64,000 bases of DNA from Cellulosilyticum ruminicola JCM 14822 (GCF_001311925.1 NZ_BBCG01000007.1:1-64000); one strand, 5' to 3'. Positions 10,166 through 20,981 are shown, numbered from the stretch's first letter. Made by a program: numbers and translations. Notes: a model not told the origin generated them from the letters alone.

Positions 10166-12468
10166 ATCCTAAATCTACTTACAAAATCATATTCTCTTGT
10201 AAGCGTATAATCTGTATAGTATTTAACCCAATCTTTAAAAGCACTAACACCTATATCACTATCTAAATCCGAAGCCTTAGCATCATCTGTATAAAATTGT
10301 CCACCCTTTTGATATAAAAAGTTACCATAGATCATATCCGCATTTAAAACATTAATAACAGGTAAACCGACTTCCATATTATTTTTACTAAGAACAGATA
10401 GACAAGTTTTGACTTCATCCCATGTCTGAGGCACTTCAAGCCCCAACTCTTTTAAAATATCTTTTCTATAAAAAAGCATAAAGAATGTTTCTGTTTCTGG
10501 AAGTACATAAGAAGCACCATTAAAATCATATGGTACTCTAGCACTATCATAGAAACGACTTGCCACTTCTTCATAATTAGAAAATTGTCTAAGATTGGTA
10601 GCTGCACCACACATTACAAAGTTAAGTGGTACATCATTTGTAACCTGCATTGCTACATCCGGTCCTTCTCCTGAAAGAATCGCTCTTAAAAGTACGTCCG
10701 GCTGTACAAGCATTAAGTTAACATTTATTCCTGTTTGTGGTGTAAATGTTTCATCAATTAGCGCTTTAATTGTATTGGCCTGATCACGTCCTGTAGGTAC
10801 CCATACTGTAATCGTTCTTGCCTTTTTATCATTACTTACATTTCCGATAGCATTGTAATCAATGATAAATGAGTAATAAAGCTTTTGCACATTATGCCAC
10901 AAACGCCTTGTCCAAGAATTATTCGTTATTGGCATACTTTCCCTTGGTGCTACTATATATAAGGCGTCTAACTGTAATGGTTCTTTTTGCATATCTGTAA
11001 GGCATGTACCTAATGTACCAATATTAAGTTTAAAATCTCCAAGTCTAGAAATAATCTTATCAATATCTTTATTGAACATATCTGTCTGCTTAACAATAGT
11101 TAATGAGATAGCATCTTTATCACTAGACTTTCCTACTAAACTTTGAAGTTCACTAGCTGCTTTATTTAGGCGGTCACGTTCTACACCAAAAGCATCTATT
11201 ACCTCTGGCAATACTTTACCTAATTGATAATCACAATATTTATCCGGCTCTACCCCTGTTACCATGATAACCTTTCTATAAAGTTCATTTAAATTCTTTA
11301 CACTTAACTCTACTTCACGAATAAGTGGTGCCAAATCCCCTAATGTTGCTTCTAGCCTTAAAGTATGCTTTCCTTCTTCTAAGTAAAATAAATAAGGATT
11401 TTCCCCATCTCCTATAAACTCTGTACGCCATTTACTATTGTATTTATAAATTAACTTTTTAGCTTCTTCAAAAGGAATCTCTCCATCAATTGTAAGCATT
11501 CTTGTAACCGGTATGCCCCTTATGAAATTTTGCTTTAAGTTCATACCTATTTCATATAAACCACTTTGAGATACATCTACTTGCCATTCAATCCATTGTC
11601 CTGATTCGTTCCACTTCTCACCACCAATAGTATTCATCTTGATTGCTGATGGACTATAAGGCGAAAGTGCTGGACTTGAATGATCTGTTAATGGATAAAG
11701 CATAGGTGAAGATTTTAGACTTGCTTTCTCTGCTTCTATGGTAATCGTTTCTCCTTTTGCCTCATACTATGCAAGTTTCTGTTTATAACTTACAGTTTCT
11801 TCTTTAGGCTTTAAGACTAATTTTCTAATAACCATTGGCTCTCTTTATGAAACAAAAGTTATCGTATGCTTCCCTTTAGAAAAATAAAATTCAAAAGGTT
11901 CATCATAATAACTATTTGAATCCCTTACTAACATTTCACTCCACCTTGGTGCCTCCACTTAACTTGGTCTCAAATCATTTCCCTGATTATCCACTTCTAT
12001 CTCTGCTTTGGCATTATCCCAAAAACAGTTAAAACCAATCATATTGGCTTCTTGAAAAGATAACTTACCATCAATAAAAATACCTCTTTGAATATCAGAA
12101 CTCTTTCCTTCTATAGAAGAATACACTACATCTAAGTTATAATATCCTTCCTCTTTTACGTTGACTTCCCATTCCACAAGTCCTTCTTCATTTGTTAAAA
12201 TACTATTTCCTAACTCACCTTCATAATTTGATAAAACAGATACATCCATTCCCTCACTATGCACATAGCTATCAGCTTCAATATTAATTACTTGATGCGC
12301 TAGCTTACTGTTTTGCTGCAAATACTCCGCATACCTTTGAATTTCAGTATATGAAGATAAGTCTTCCATATATGCTTCTAAACTCCAGCATTCTTGGCAA
12401 AGGTAATTTGTTGTGGAAAAGCCAACATACAACATTGCAAGACATTTTCTCCTACCTGTCTTCTTCAA
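10166..12468 (-). pseudogene. Broken large solute-binding protein of a carbohydrate ABC transporter
   Basis: One frame runs from a TTG at 12468 (GGGGGGAT upstream) to a deletion joint near 10165. It is interrupted by TAA at 11959-11961, TAA at 11845-11847 and TAG at 11767-11769. The N-terminal half has two beta-sandwich carbohydrate-binding-like repeats (INIEADSYV, FIDGKLSFQEA, FYFSKGKHT, LFYLEEGKHTLRLEA). From about 10900 it reads as an extracellular solute-binding protein (TITVWVPTGRDQANTIKALIDETF, GEGPDVAM, VLPETETFFMLFYRKDIL). It is truncated after VSRFRIGE. Such large binding proteins serve oligosaccharide ABC importers in cellulolytic clostridia. All three stops fit single C-to-T changes in Gln codons. 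Confidence 0.9.
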
Positions 12469-12734
12469 GCTCTATCCCCCCATACTATACTTTTCTCATT
12501 TTGCACGATGAGACTAACTCTTTTTTAAGTAATCTAGTATATATTTAAGTTAAATAATGTTTAGTTTATAATGTGCGAAATTTTCTTAAAAATACCGAAT
12601 TATTTATTTATGCTAGTCAATATTTTCATGAAATATACTCAAAAAACTTTATACATAGTTTTATATTATTCTTTTTTAATTAATAGCTTTATACATTTTC
12701 CTTAAACCTATTACTGTTTACTTTATGTGAAAGC

Positions 12735-12780
12735 AAAAAAGGTATCTATTACTATTTTTAAGTAATAGATACCTTTTTAA
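12735..12780 (-). terminator. Terminator of the acidic membrane protein gene
   Basis: AAAAAGGTATCTATTAC pairs with GTAATAGATACCTTTTT, a 17-bp stem with an eight-base loop, and the minus strand ends in a T-run. The rest of 12469-12790 is AT-rich without a recognisable feature. Confidence 0.92.
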
Positions 12781-12790
12781 GAGCCGTTTT

Positions 12791-13180
12791 TTATTCTTCT
12801 ATTTGTTCTGTTTCTTCTGATTCTATATCTTTTTTATCTACATCTTCTTTTTTTTCATCTTCATGATCATAATTCATGTAATCTTTAATTTTAACGTATT
12901 CTACGCCACCTTGAATACCTTCCCCGTCACCATAAAGATCTTCATCAAGCTCATCAAATGACTCGTCATCTTCAAATTCATCATCAAAGTACTCATAATG
13001 CTCTTCTAAGTCTTTGCTCTTACTATGTGCAACCCATAAAACAATTGCAACTAATGCAAGAATAACGCCAAACACAATGCCACAAAGCATACCTCTTTTA
13101 GATTTCTCACTTCTCATAAACTCCCTTACCTCCTCCATTGTTAATGGGCTTCCACTTATTTTGCATCTTCTACAACTCAT
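12791..13180 (-). CDS. Single-pass membrane protein with a long acidic tail
   Basis: 129 residues, function not recognised. It starts MSCRRCK, has a basic stretch (RSEKSKRG), one membrane segment at about 31-51 (MLCGIVFGVILALVAIVLWVA), then about 75 residues extremely rich in Asp and Glu (YFDDEFEDDESFDELDEDLY, KKEDVDKKDIESEETEQIEE). By the positive-inside rule the short basic N-terminus would be cytoplasmic and the acidic tail outside. GAGGAG sits eight bases before the ATG, and a strong terminator follows, so it is a real monocistronic gene. The acidic tail could bind cations or basic proteins, but that is a guess. Confidence 0.8.
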   Translation of the reverse strand: MSCRRCKISGSPLTMEEVREFMRSEKSKRGMLCGIVFGVILALVAIVLWVAHSKSKDLEEHYEYFDDEFEDDESFDELDEDLYGDGEGIQGGVEYVKIKDYMNYDHEDEKKEDVDKKDIESEETEQIEE

Positions 13181-13440
13181 TCAATCAGCTCCTCATTTAT
13201 TCCATATAATGCTATTATAACAAGCACACTAAAACATAACAAGTATACTCCTATTTACTTATTTCATCTCTTATAAGTAAGTTTATCTTATTTTAATTAA
13301 ATTATACAACCTGACTATATATCTAGATTACAACTATTCAATGAAGATACTATAAACTATTATAACTTATGCTCCCCTTATAGCATAAATTCATGGAGAA
13401 CCCATATTTCATCCAAAAATAGTATGCCCTATCTTTCTCT

Positions 13441-14385
13441 TTAAATTAGTTCAGCTGTCTTTAAAACAAACAGCCACATAGTTAATGTAAAGGCACTTAA
13501 TAATGTAGTCAGCATCACTGTACTTGAAGTAAGTATCCCTTCATGATCTAAATTACGTGCCATTACAAAACAAGAAACCGTTGTAGCTGCACCTAACATA
13601 ACTAAAATTGCCACTAACTTCTCCTTCCTAAATCCCATCCATACAGCTATTGGTAAAAATACAGCAGCAAATCCAATGAGTTTAAGAAAAACACAGCCAA
13701 AAGCTAAATGTATGTTTTTGCCTGCTTTGTGTATATTAAAACTAGCTCCTAATGCCATAAGTCCCATTGGCGTTGCCAGTGTTGCCACGCAGCTTACTGT
13801 CTTTTGTAAAATAACGGTCTGTGGAATCTTAAGCAGTGACCAAATAAGTCCAACAATAATCCCGATAATAATTGGATTAGTTATTACACCTTTTAACGTT
13901 TTCTTAATAGTTTCCTGATTTATATATCCTCTATTGGGCTTTAATAAATTCAAAATAACGACAGCCGCAATATTGTATAAAGGAACTGCCCCAATAATCA
14001 TTAGAGCTGATGGTCCTGCCTGCCCATAAATATTTTGAATAAAAGCACATCCTAAAAGAGCTGAACTACTTCGATACGCCGCCTGTGCAAATTCCCCTTG
14101 TACCGAACGTTCTTTAATAAGCATCGCAATACCCACTGCTATTAAAATGCTAATAAGTGAAGCTACAAAGCAAAATAGCACAAACTTCGTATCCCAGCTC
14201 TCACTAAAATCAGCTATTGAAAGTTCCTGAAAAAGCATTACAGGTAATGCAATTTTAAAGACAAACTTATTCATCCTAGCTGCAAAAACTTCATCAAAAA
14301 TTCCCACTTGATTAAAGATATACCCCAATACCATCAATAAGAAAATAGGCATTGTAGCATTTAAACTAAATATTAAATTTTCCAT
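13441..14385 (-). CDS. Auxin-efflux-carrier (AEC) family transporter
   Basis: About 314 residues with ten predicted membrane segments in two halves of five, as in the AEC/bile-acid fold: PIFLLMVLGYIFNQVG at the start, VITNPIIIGIIVGLIWSLL in the middle, and LVMLGAATTVSCFVMA near the end. Bacterial members export or import small organic acids such as malate, but the substrate cannot be read from sequence. The ATG at 14385 is chosen because GAGGGAG lies five bases upstream. The frame extends to 14454 without a site. It has no operon partners. A short hairpin TTATGCT/AGCATAA at about 13368-13389 lies downstream but lacks a T-run. Confidence 0.88.
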   Translation of the reverse strand: MENLIFSLNATMPIFLLMVLGYIFNQVGIFDEVFAARMNKFVFKIALPVMLFQELSIADFSESWDTKFVLFCFVASLISILIAVGIAMLIKERSVQGEFAQAAYRSSSALLGCAFIQNIYGQAGPSALMIIGAVPLYNIAAVVILNLLKPNRGYINQETIKKTLKGVITNPIIIGIIVGLIWSLLKIPQTVILQKTVSCVATLATPMGLMALGASFNIHKAGKNIHLAFGCVFLKLIGFAAVFLPIAVWMGFRKEKLVAILVMLGAATTVSCFVMARNLDHEGILTSSTVMLTTLLSAFTLTMWLFVLKTAELI

Positions 14386-14502
14386 AATGACTCCCTCATT
14401 TATATATCTTTTTCTATCCTTAATTATTATATCTATAATCCATTTTATTTGCATGAATATATTTATATATTTTTCAAAACAAATCTATATTACCTCTTTA
14501 CT

Positions 14503-15804
14503 TTAGCGAATATATAAAAAAGATTCAACCTGTGGTTCTTCTTTTAAAATACCCTTTAGATATGTATAGAAAAAGGTATTTTGTCCATACTTTTCCCATA
14601 ACTGCCATCTACTATCTTTTAACATTCTCTTTTTTTCTTCTATTATTCTTCCTGCGAAATAAGCCTCATTTACCCACGTTGCAAATCCTATCATGTCTTC
14701 AGTTTCTTTCTGTGATAATGATAAATCTGCTAATGCTTTCTTAATCTTTGGTTTGCCAGCTGCATTAAAATACATTCTAGACATCTGCGCAAAATCAAGC
14801 AGCACTAAATCTGTACTACCATGTTTCTTAGCATAAGCCGAAATATCTGCTACTTTCACTTCATATGTCATTTTTCTTTCTTGATCTATTTCCACTACGC
14901 CATATTGATTAGGTGATATGCTCAGTGCACTCGTAACAATCTCATAGAAATTGTTTTGCTTTGCAATATGTTGAATATGTATATGTCCACTCAAATTAAA
15001 CATAACATCATATTTTTGCACTAGCGCCAATAGCTTATCCGCATTTTTTAAGATAAAGCCAGATGTTATCTCCTCATGATGAGATAATATATTTTCATGA
15101 GTTACCATCATCACTTTAATATTATTTTGTTGAGCTTTTTGAAGTTGTTTTTGTGCCCATGATAAAGTTTTATCTAAAATCATCTCTTCATATCCTTTGG
15201 CATGGGAATCAATGCACATTACCCAAAAATCTTCTGCTAATTCATAAACATAACTAAATGATGCTTTATCTTTTGCTATGGCTTGATTATAACCAAAATC
15301 TTTATAAAGAGCTTTAAATATTTTAGGAGATATTCCCTCCATTCTTATGGCATTTTTCCCTTCATATTTATACACATATGGATAATCAATATCATGATTT
15401 CCTGGTAAAACAAGTACATTAATGCCTGCTTCCTGTAATGCTGATAACTTTTGGACCATATCTTTATGACTATTTTCGTCACTATTAAAGGTTAAATCGC
15501 CACTTAATATTAAAGCATTCGGCTTTGCTTCCCTCACCTCTTCGAAAAAAGCATCTGTTATTTCTTCACAATAAGCTGTAAATTTTCCATCTCCACCAGC
15601 CATGGCTTCGGTAAAAATTTTCCCATGATCTGTCATACTAGGTGATAAATAATGAATATCAGTTCCTACAATAATAGATAATGGACTTTGTTGTAACACA
15701 GTTTTTTCTGTAGTAGTTCCACATCCTGCCAACGCCATAATGACTATTATCCCTATTATTATATATATAATCCATGACTTCATCTGTGATTTTTTTTGTA
15801 TCAT
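14503..15804 (-). CDS. Metallophosphoesterase lipoprotein
   Basis: About 433 residues. A lipobox (IVIMALAGCG) makes it a surface lipoprotein. The calcineurin-like phosphoesterase motifs are complete and in order: GTDIHYLSP (D-x-H), SGDLTFNSD, LPGNHDIDYP, THENILSHHEE and LSGHIHIQHI. It is therefore a two-metal phosphoesterase acting outside the membrane. Substrate unknown. The start at 15804 follows AAAGGAG by five bases; the frame to 15876 has no site. It lies downstream of the metAA terminator and is probably transcribed alone. Confidence 0.9.
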   Translation of the reverse strand: MIQKKSQMKSWIIYIIIGIIVIMALAGCGTTTEKTVLQQSPLSIIVGTDIHYLSPSMTDHGKIFTEAMAGGDGKFTAYCEEITDAFFEEVREAKPNALILSGDLTFNSDENSHKDMVQKLSALQEAGINVLVLPGNHDIDYPYVYKYEGKNAIRMEGISPKIFKALYKDFGYNQAIAKDKASFSYVYELAEDFWVMCIDSHAKGYEEMILDKTLSWAQKQLQKAQQNNIKVMMVTHENILSHHEEITSGFILKNADKLLALVQKYDVMFNLSGHIHIQHIAKQNNFYEIVTSALSISPNQYGVVEIDQERKMTYEVKVADISAYAKKHGSTDLVLLDFAQMSRMYFNAAGKPKIKKALADLSLSQKETEDMIGFATWVNEAYFAGRIIEEKKRMLKDSRWQLWEKYGQNTFFYTYLKGILKEEPQVESFLYIR

Positions 15805-15858
15805 ATTTTCTCCTTTTATTCTTTTAATTCTAGTAATATTATAAATGGTATAAAGTGC

Positions 15859-15896
15859 AAAAAACAGAGTACCCAATTACAAATTAGTTACTCTGC
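15859..15896 (-). terminator. Terminator of metAA
   Basis: CAGAGTAACTAATT pairs with AATTGGGTACTCTG (two mismatches), loop TGT, followed on the minus strand by TTTTTTGCAC. Confidence 0.92.
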
Positions 15897-15926
15897 TCCA
15901 TATGTGAAAACTTTCATATTCTGAAC

Positions 15927-16832
15927 TTATTCTAAATTAAATGGCGTTACTTGATATACATAGTAATTTAACCAGTTTGAGAAAATTACATTAGCATGTG
16001 AACGCCAACAAACATTGATTCCATCTTCTCTACAATCATTTCTAAAATAATTTACTGGCATTTTAATTGGTAAACCTTTTTGCAAATCTCGTAAATATTC
16101 TTCTTCTAAAGTTCTAGCTTCATATTCTGCATGCCCTGTTATAAAGATATGCTTACCATCTCTAGAACACATTAATGTTGGCCCTGCTTCCTCAGACGTC
16201 AATAAGATTTTTAACTCATCACACTTTTCAATATCATTTAATCTTACTTCGCTATGTCTTGAATGTGGTATGTAAACGATATCATCTAAACCTTGAAGTA
16301 ATTTTTCAATATTTACAGCATGATGCTCATAAATACCAAATCTTTTTTCTGATAAACTATACTTAGGAATATTGTAGTGATAATAAAGCCCTGCCTGTGC
16401 GCCCCAACAAATATGAAAAGTTGATGTCACATTGGTGTTGGTCCACTCCATAATTTCTTTTAATTCATCCCAATAATTCACTTCTTCGAAGGGCATTTGT
16501 TCTACAGGTGCCCCTGTTATAATCATGCCATCATATCTCTTATGCTTAATCTGCTCAAAAGTTGTATAAAAAGTTTCTAGATATTCCCTAGAAGTATTTT
16601 TACTTTCATGCGATTTAGGACTTAATAACGTAAGTTCGATTTGAAGCGGTGTATTGCTTAGCAGCCTAATAAGCTGTACTTCTGTTTCTTTCTTTTTAGG
16701 CATTAAATTCATAATAACAATTTTAAGCTCACGAATATCTTGGGTAATCGCTCTTGCTTCGTCCATTACAAATATATTTTCTTTTTGCAATATTTCTATT
16801 GCTGGTAATGTATTTGGTACTCTAATTGGCAA
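15927..16832 (-). CDS. metAA: Homoserine O-acetyltransferase (MetA fold)
   Basis: 301 residues, full length for MetA. It transfers an acyl group to the gamma-hydroxyl of L-homoserine, the first committed step of methionine synthesis. The catalytic Cys142 lies in [10 protein letters not shown], with the His/Glu partners in [13 protein letters not shown]. Residue 111 is Glu ([10 protein letters not shown]). In this family Glu111 directs acetyl-CoA use while Gly, as in E. coli, goes with succinyl-CoA, so I call it an acetyltransferase. The start is TTG at 16832, preceded by GAGGAGAG. The gene lies 66 bases downstream of the (p)ppGpp synthetase with no terminator between, so they may be co-transcribed, which would link methionine synthesis with the stringent response. 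That link is an inference. Confidence 0.95.
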   Translation of the reverse strand: MPIRVPNTLPAIEILQKENIFVMDEARAITQDIRELKIVIMNLMPKKKETEVQLIRLLSNTPLQIELTLLSPKSHESKNTSREYLETFYTTFEQIKHKRYDGMIITGAPVEQMPFEEVNYWDELKEIMEWTNTNVTSTFHICWGAQAGLYYHYNIPKYSLSEKRFGIYEHHAVNIEKLLQGLDDIVYIPHSRHSEVRLNDIEKCDELKILLTSEEAGPTLMCSRDGKHIFITGHAEYEARTLEEEYLRDLQKGLPIKMPVNYFRNDCREDGINVCWRSHANVIFSNWLNYYVYQVTPFNLE

Positions 16833-16898
16833 CTTTACTCTCTCCTCTTAAATAGTTTAGTAACTGCCTTTCCCCTCTAGAATAATAACCTTATTTCT

Positions 16899-17681
16899 TT
16901 ATACAGTATGCTCTAAACTTTCACTAAATTCTTTAAGCTTATGCATATCTCCTTCTTCCCATAATGTCCAAAACATTTCATAAAGCTCATTCATATCCTT
17001 TTTATTTTTCTTTTTATTTAAAAACTGAATACTACTAAATATATCTCCAATTAAGTTAGATTCCTGTTGGAAGGATTCTTGACATTTTAAAACTTCCTCA
17101 CGAATCTCAGCCATTTCTTGATCTAATAAAAACGCTGCTTCAGCGGCTTTGTTTAATCGTTCTTGAATTTCTTTAGGCATATTTTGTTTATATTTATATC
17201 TTAAAGAATGCTCAATAGTTGCCCAGAAGTTCATGGCAAGTGTACGAATTTGAATTTCAGCAAAAATCCATTTTTCACCATGTCCTGTTTGCACAGGATA
17301 TTTAATAATAATATGGTAGCTACGATAACCACTGCTCTTAGTATTTGTAATGTAGTCTCTTTCCTCTACAATAACTAAGTCTTTGTGATCTCTTGCTCTT
17401 ATAATATCAATTACTTTATAGATATCTTCTACGAACTGACACATAATACGAATCCCAGCAATATCTTCAATCTTTTCTTCGATTTCATCTTCTGGAATTT
17501 GTTTCTTTTTTGCCTTCTCCAATATACTAGATATTTTCTTTACTCTACCTGTTACGAACTCTATAGGTGAATATTCATCTAAACTTATAAATTCACTTCT
17601 AATACTTTTAAATTTCACCTTGAGTTCTTCTACTGCTTGTGTATATGGTAATAAGATTTGTTTCCAATTCATTACTTCCAC
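16899..17681 (-). CDS. Small alarmone synthetase, RelQ/YjbM type
   Basis: 260 residues, one RelA/SpoT synthetase domain without the hydrolase or C-terminal regulatory domains of long Rel proteins. Motifs are FVTGRVKKISSILEK, EDIAGIRIMCQF, TKSSGYRSYHIII and EIQIRTLAMNFWATIEHSLRYK. It makes (p)ppGpp from GTP/GDP and ATP in the cytoplasm. A helical C-terminal tail follows, as in RelQ tetramers. The start is GTG at 17681 with GGAGG ten bases upstream; an in-frame ATG at 17672 is the alternative. metAA follows in the same direction. Confidence 0.93.
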   Translation of the reverse strand: MEVMNWKQILLPYTQAVEELKVKFKSIRSEFISLDEYSPIEFVTGRVKKISSILEKAKKKQIPEDEIEEKIEDIAGIRIMCQFVEDIYKVIDIIRARDHKDLVIVEERDYITNTKSSGYRSYHIIIKYPVQTGHGEKWIFAEIQIRTLAMNFWATIEHSLRYKYKQNMPKEIQERLNKAAEAAFLLDQEMAEIREEVLKCQESFQQESNLIGDIFSSIQFLNKKKNKKDMNELYEMFWTLWEEGDMHKLKEFSESLEHTV

Positions 17682-17854
17682 GATGACTTCACCTCCACTT
17701 AAAATCCCCTATTGCTTATTATATCCAATTCTCTATTTATTCTCAACTATAACCCATCCTTGTCTTAATTTTTTATGGATAAGCTTCATATTTTTATTTA
17801 TTTTTTCATAGATTGTACTAGTGTTATTTTATTAGCCAAAGAAAGGAGATTATA

Positions 17855-19384
17855 ATGAGTAAAAAATCATTAATAAAAGGAACCCTTATTTTAACTATTG
17901 CCAGCCTCATTACACGTTTACTCGGCTTTGGATTTAGAATTTATCAATCCAATGTTATGGGGGCTGAAGGTATGGGACTTTATCAACTTCTCTTCCCTAT
18001 TTATATGCTCCTTTGGGCGGCCTCCTCTGCAGGAATCGCTTTAGCAATCGCCAAGATGGTTGCAGGAGAAATAGCAAAAGGTGAGCAAGGTAATGCCATA
18101 CATATATTAAAAACCTCTCTACTTATTTCACTTCCCATTAGTTTAATACTTTCATCTTCACTCTACGTATTTGCCCCATTTATTGCGACTTACTACATTC
18201 ACGAACCCGTTACAACACTCTCACTTAAAATACTTGCTACTTGCATTCCTTTTATGAGTACTGCCTGCTGTATACGTGGCTATTTTCAAGGTCTACAAGA
18301 AATGTCCATTACAGCCCTTGCACAGATTGTAGAGCAATGCGGTCGTATGCTTGCCATTTACTTTTGTGCCAGTTTTTTCATTTCTAAAGGCATTGAATTC
18401 ATATGTGCTTTAGGTGTAATTGGTATGTGTGCTGGAGAAGTTTGTTCACTTATTTTATCTTATAGTGCCTTCTACCTTAAGAAGCGTAAAATCAAACAAA
18501 CGCCTATTACGCTCCATACACATGCTACCTTTAATACACTTTTAGCTTTATCTATCCCCATTACAGCAAATCGTTTTCTCACTTCAGCCTTGCAGTCACT
18601 TGAAAATATATTAATTCCTATTGGCCTTCAAAAATTCGGACTTTCTTCAAGCAGTGCATTAAGCTTATATGGTGAATTTAGTGGCATGGCTTTACCTCTT
18701 TTATTCTTCCCATCTATGGTAACTGCTTCTTTATCCACAGCTTTAGTTCCTGCTATCTCTGAAGCTGTTGCTATGAACAACAAACCACGTTTACAACGTA
18801 CACTGTCTATGTCTATTCAGTTTTCTTCATTAATCGGTATAGGGGCAACTGCTTTGTTCTTAGCTTTTCCAAGAGAAATTGGGTTAGCCTGTTATAAACT
18901 CGAGGAAGTTGGTTCACTCCTTAAATTACTTGCTATTATCTGTCCATTTCTCTATTTACAAAGTATCTTAACAGGTGCTATGAACGGCTTAGGCCTTCAA
19001 AAGAAAACCTTCCAAACAAATATTGTAGGCTCCCTACTTTGTATATTAACTATTCAAATGCTAGTTCCTCAAAAAGGTATCATTGGCTTTGTAATCGCCA
19101 TGCTCGTTCAATCTGGTGTCATTAGTTGTTTATTACTCTGGCAAGTACTTAAAAACATTTCTCTTTCTATTAATCTCATGGGCTGGATTATTCAACCATC
19201 CATAGCTAGTATAGCCAGTGCTTTAGGTGCTACTTTTATTTATCGTACTTATATTGCAACTTGCTTTTCATTAATATCTGGTACACTTTTAGGAATCCTA
19301 TTACTTGCTATTTTTTATATTGCCCTACTATTTGCTTTAAAATGCATTACAATTAAAGACGTAAAAAGCTTTATAGGTGCTTAA
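17855..19384 (+). CDS. SpoVB/MurJ-type lipid flippase (MOP superfamily)
   Basis: 509 residues, about 14 membrane segments, polysaccharide-biosynthesis family. The N-terminus ILTIASLITRLLGFGFRIYQSNVMGAEGMGLYQLLFP is typical of stage V sporulation protein B and its paralogues, which flip lipid-linked wall precursors such as lipid II across the membrane. AAAGAAAGGAG stands six bases before the ATG. It is divergent from the alarmone synthetase gene and ends in a bidirectional terminator shared with rarA. Clostridia usually hold several SpoVB paralogues, so whether this is spoVB itself is not decided here. Confidence 0.9.
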   Translation: MSKKSLIKGTLILTIASLITRLLGFGFRIYQSNVMGAEGMGLYQLLFPIYMLLWAASSAGIALAIAKMVAGEIAKGEQGNAIHILKTSLLISLPISLILSSSLYVFAPFIATYYIHEPVTTLSLKILATCIPFMSTACCIRGYFQGLQEMSITALAQIVEQCGRMLAIYFCASFFISKGIEFICALGVIGMCAGEVCSLILSYSAFYLKKRKIKQTPITLHTHATFNTLLALSIPITANRFLTSALQSLENILIPIGLQKFGLSSSSALSLYGEFSGMALPLLFFPSMVTASLSTALVPAISEAVAMNNKPRLQRTLSMSIQFSSLIGIGATALFLAFPREIGLACYKLEEVGSLLKLLAIICPFLYLQSILTGAMNGLGLQKKTFQTNIVGSLLCILTIQMLVPQKGIIGFVIAMLVQSGVISCLLLWQVLKNISLSINLMGWIIQPSIASIASALGATFIYRTYIATCFSLISGTLLGILLLAIFYIALLFALKCITIKDVKSFIGA

Positions 19385-19389
19385 CTCAA

Positions 19390-19444
19390 AAAAGAAGGAG
19401 CTGCCGTAAAGTTAATAATCATTTCGCGGCATCCCTTTCTTTTT
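19390..19444. terminator. Bidirectional terminator between the flippase and rarA
   Basis: AAAGAAGGAGCTGCCG pairs with CGGCATCCCTTTCTTT (some mismatches) around a 20-base loop. T-runs follow on the plus strand and A-runs precede it, which serves both convergent genes. It overlaps the last two bases of rarA. Confidence 0.85.
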
Positions 19445-20765
19445 ATTTGTGTCCTTTTCTCTCTTCCAGCTTCTCTTGCATTTCTTTCTCATAACCTTCA
19501 TCAGTTAAGATATAATATTTTTTATCCACTAATGGGTCTGGTAAATACTGCTGCTCTACATAATGATGTGGATAATTATGAGCATATAAATATTCCCCAC
19601 TACGTTCTAATGTTTGTAAATTACTATAATGATGATTTCTAAGATGATTTGGGACACTACCAATATCACAAGATTCAATATCACTTAACGCACTATTAAT
19701 GGCATTATAAGCCGCATTACTTTTAGGAGCTGCTGCCACATATAGTGCCGCTTGACTAAGTATAATGCGTCCTTCTGGCATGCCTACCTGCTCTACAGCA
19801 AGCATAGCATTAGTCGCTACTACAAGGGCCATAGGATCAGCATTTCCTACATCTTCACTAGCACAAATAACAATACGTCTTGCAATAAACTTAGGATCTT
19901 CACCGGCTGCTATCATACGAGCTAAATAATGGGCTACAGCATCCGGATTACTGCCTCGCATACTCTTGATAAACGCAGAAATTACATCATAATGATTGTC
20001 ACCTTTTTTATCATAATGCAAGGCTTTCTTTTGCATGCATTCTTCTAATACAGCTACTGTAATATGAATAATTCCATCTTCACTGCGCTTAGTTGTCATG
20101 ACTGCAAGTTCTATAGCATTTAATGCACTTCTCGCATCTCCTGCTGTACGCTGAGCAATATATTCTAAAGCATCTTCTGTAATATCTGCCTTATAAGCTC
20201 CTAGCCCTCTTTCTTTGCTACTAATAGCTTCTCTAATAATCTCCTTGATATCCTCAGCTGTAAGTGGTAAAAGTTCAAAAACTAAAGAACGTGAAATAAG
20301 GGCACGATTCACTTCAAAATATGGATTTTCAGTTGTTGCCCCAATTAATATAAGCGTGCCATCTTCCGTATATGGCAAGAGTGCGTCTTGTTGTGCTTTA
20401 TTGAAACGATGAATCTCATCTACAAATATAATGGTTTTCTTACCTCTCATACCTCTTGTTATTTTTGCATCTTCTACTGCTTTTACAATCTCACTCTTTC
20501 CAGCTGTTGTAGCATTCAATACAATGAAATTTGCCTTTGTTGTATTGGCGATTACTTTTGCGATTGTTGTTTTTCCTGTACCTGGTGGTCCATATAAAAT
20601 AAGTGATTGGAGCTTATCAGCTAAAATGGCGCGATACAATAACTTATCTTTTTCTAAAATATGTTTTTGCCCCACAATTTCACTTAATTTAGTAGGTCGC
20701 ATACGAGATGCTAAAGGTGATTCTTCCTGTCCTTTTTTTTCATTCATATATTCAAATATATCCAT
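19443..20765 (-). CDS. rarA: Replication-associated recombination ATPase RarA (MgsA)
   Basis: 440-residue AAA+ ATPase that works at stalled replication forks. Motifs: [20 protein letters not shown] at the N-terminus, Walker [10 protein letters not shown] near residue 59, Walker [11 protein letters not shown], sensor 1 LIGATTENP, and the lid and C-terminal tetramer domain ([23 protein letters not shown]). Length and order match the family. It is convergent with the flippase gene. Confidence 0.95.
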   Translation of the reverse strand: MDIFEYMNEKKGQEESPLASRMRPTKLSEIVGQKHILEKDKLLYRAILADKLQSLILYGPPGTGKTTIAKVIANTTKANFIVLNATTAGKSEIVKAVEDAKITRGMRGKKTIIFVDEIHRFNKAQQDALLPYTEDGTLILIGATTENPYFEVNRALISRSLVFELLPLTAEDIKEIIREAISSKERGLGAYKADITEDALEYIAQRTAGDARSALNAIELAVMTTKRSEDGIIHITVAVLEECMQKKALHYDKKGDNHYDVISAFIKSMRGSNPDAVAHYLARMIAAGEDPKFIARRIVICASEDVGNADPMALVVATNAMLAVEQVGMPEGRIILSQAALYVAAAPKSNAAYNAINSALSDIESCDIGSVPNHLRNHHYSNLQTLERSGEYLYAHNYPHHYVEQQYLPDPLVDKKYYILTDEGYEKEMQEKLEERKGHK

Positions 20766-20952
20766 ATTCTACCCTCTCTAAAATCCAAAATATACTTTCT
20801 TTATTATAAGAGATACACTATTTAAATACAAATTACAATGTTTCTTCTTGTTTTAGTTTCTCAAGACAACTTCTCAATTTTTGTTGTTTTTTAAGAAACT
20901 TTTGTCATATAATGTACTATAACATTATATTATTTATATTTTCTATATTTTA

Positions 20953-20981
20953 TTGACATTGGACACTATTTATTTTATAGT
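20953..20981 (+). promoter_or_regulatory. Sigma-A promoter of the TrmB-lysA operon
   Basis: TTGACA at 20953-20958 and TATAGT at 20976-20981 are exactly 17 bases apart, about 33 bases before the regulator start codon. This is the best plus-strand promoter in the window. Confidence 0.85.

Noticed and set aside
13368-13389. Terminator of the AEC carrier gene
   Set aside because: The 7-bp stem TTATGCT/AGCATAA is not followed by a T-run on either strand.
15897-16898. SAM riboswitch or T-box controlling metAA
   Set aside because: The upstream gap is only 66 bases and contains no such structure; the gene follows the alarmone synthetase directly.
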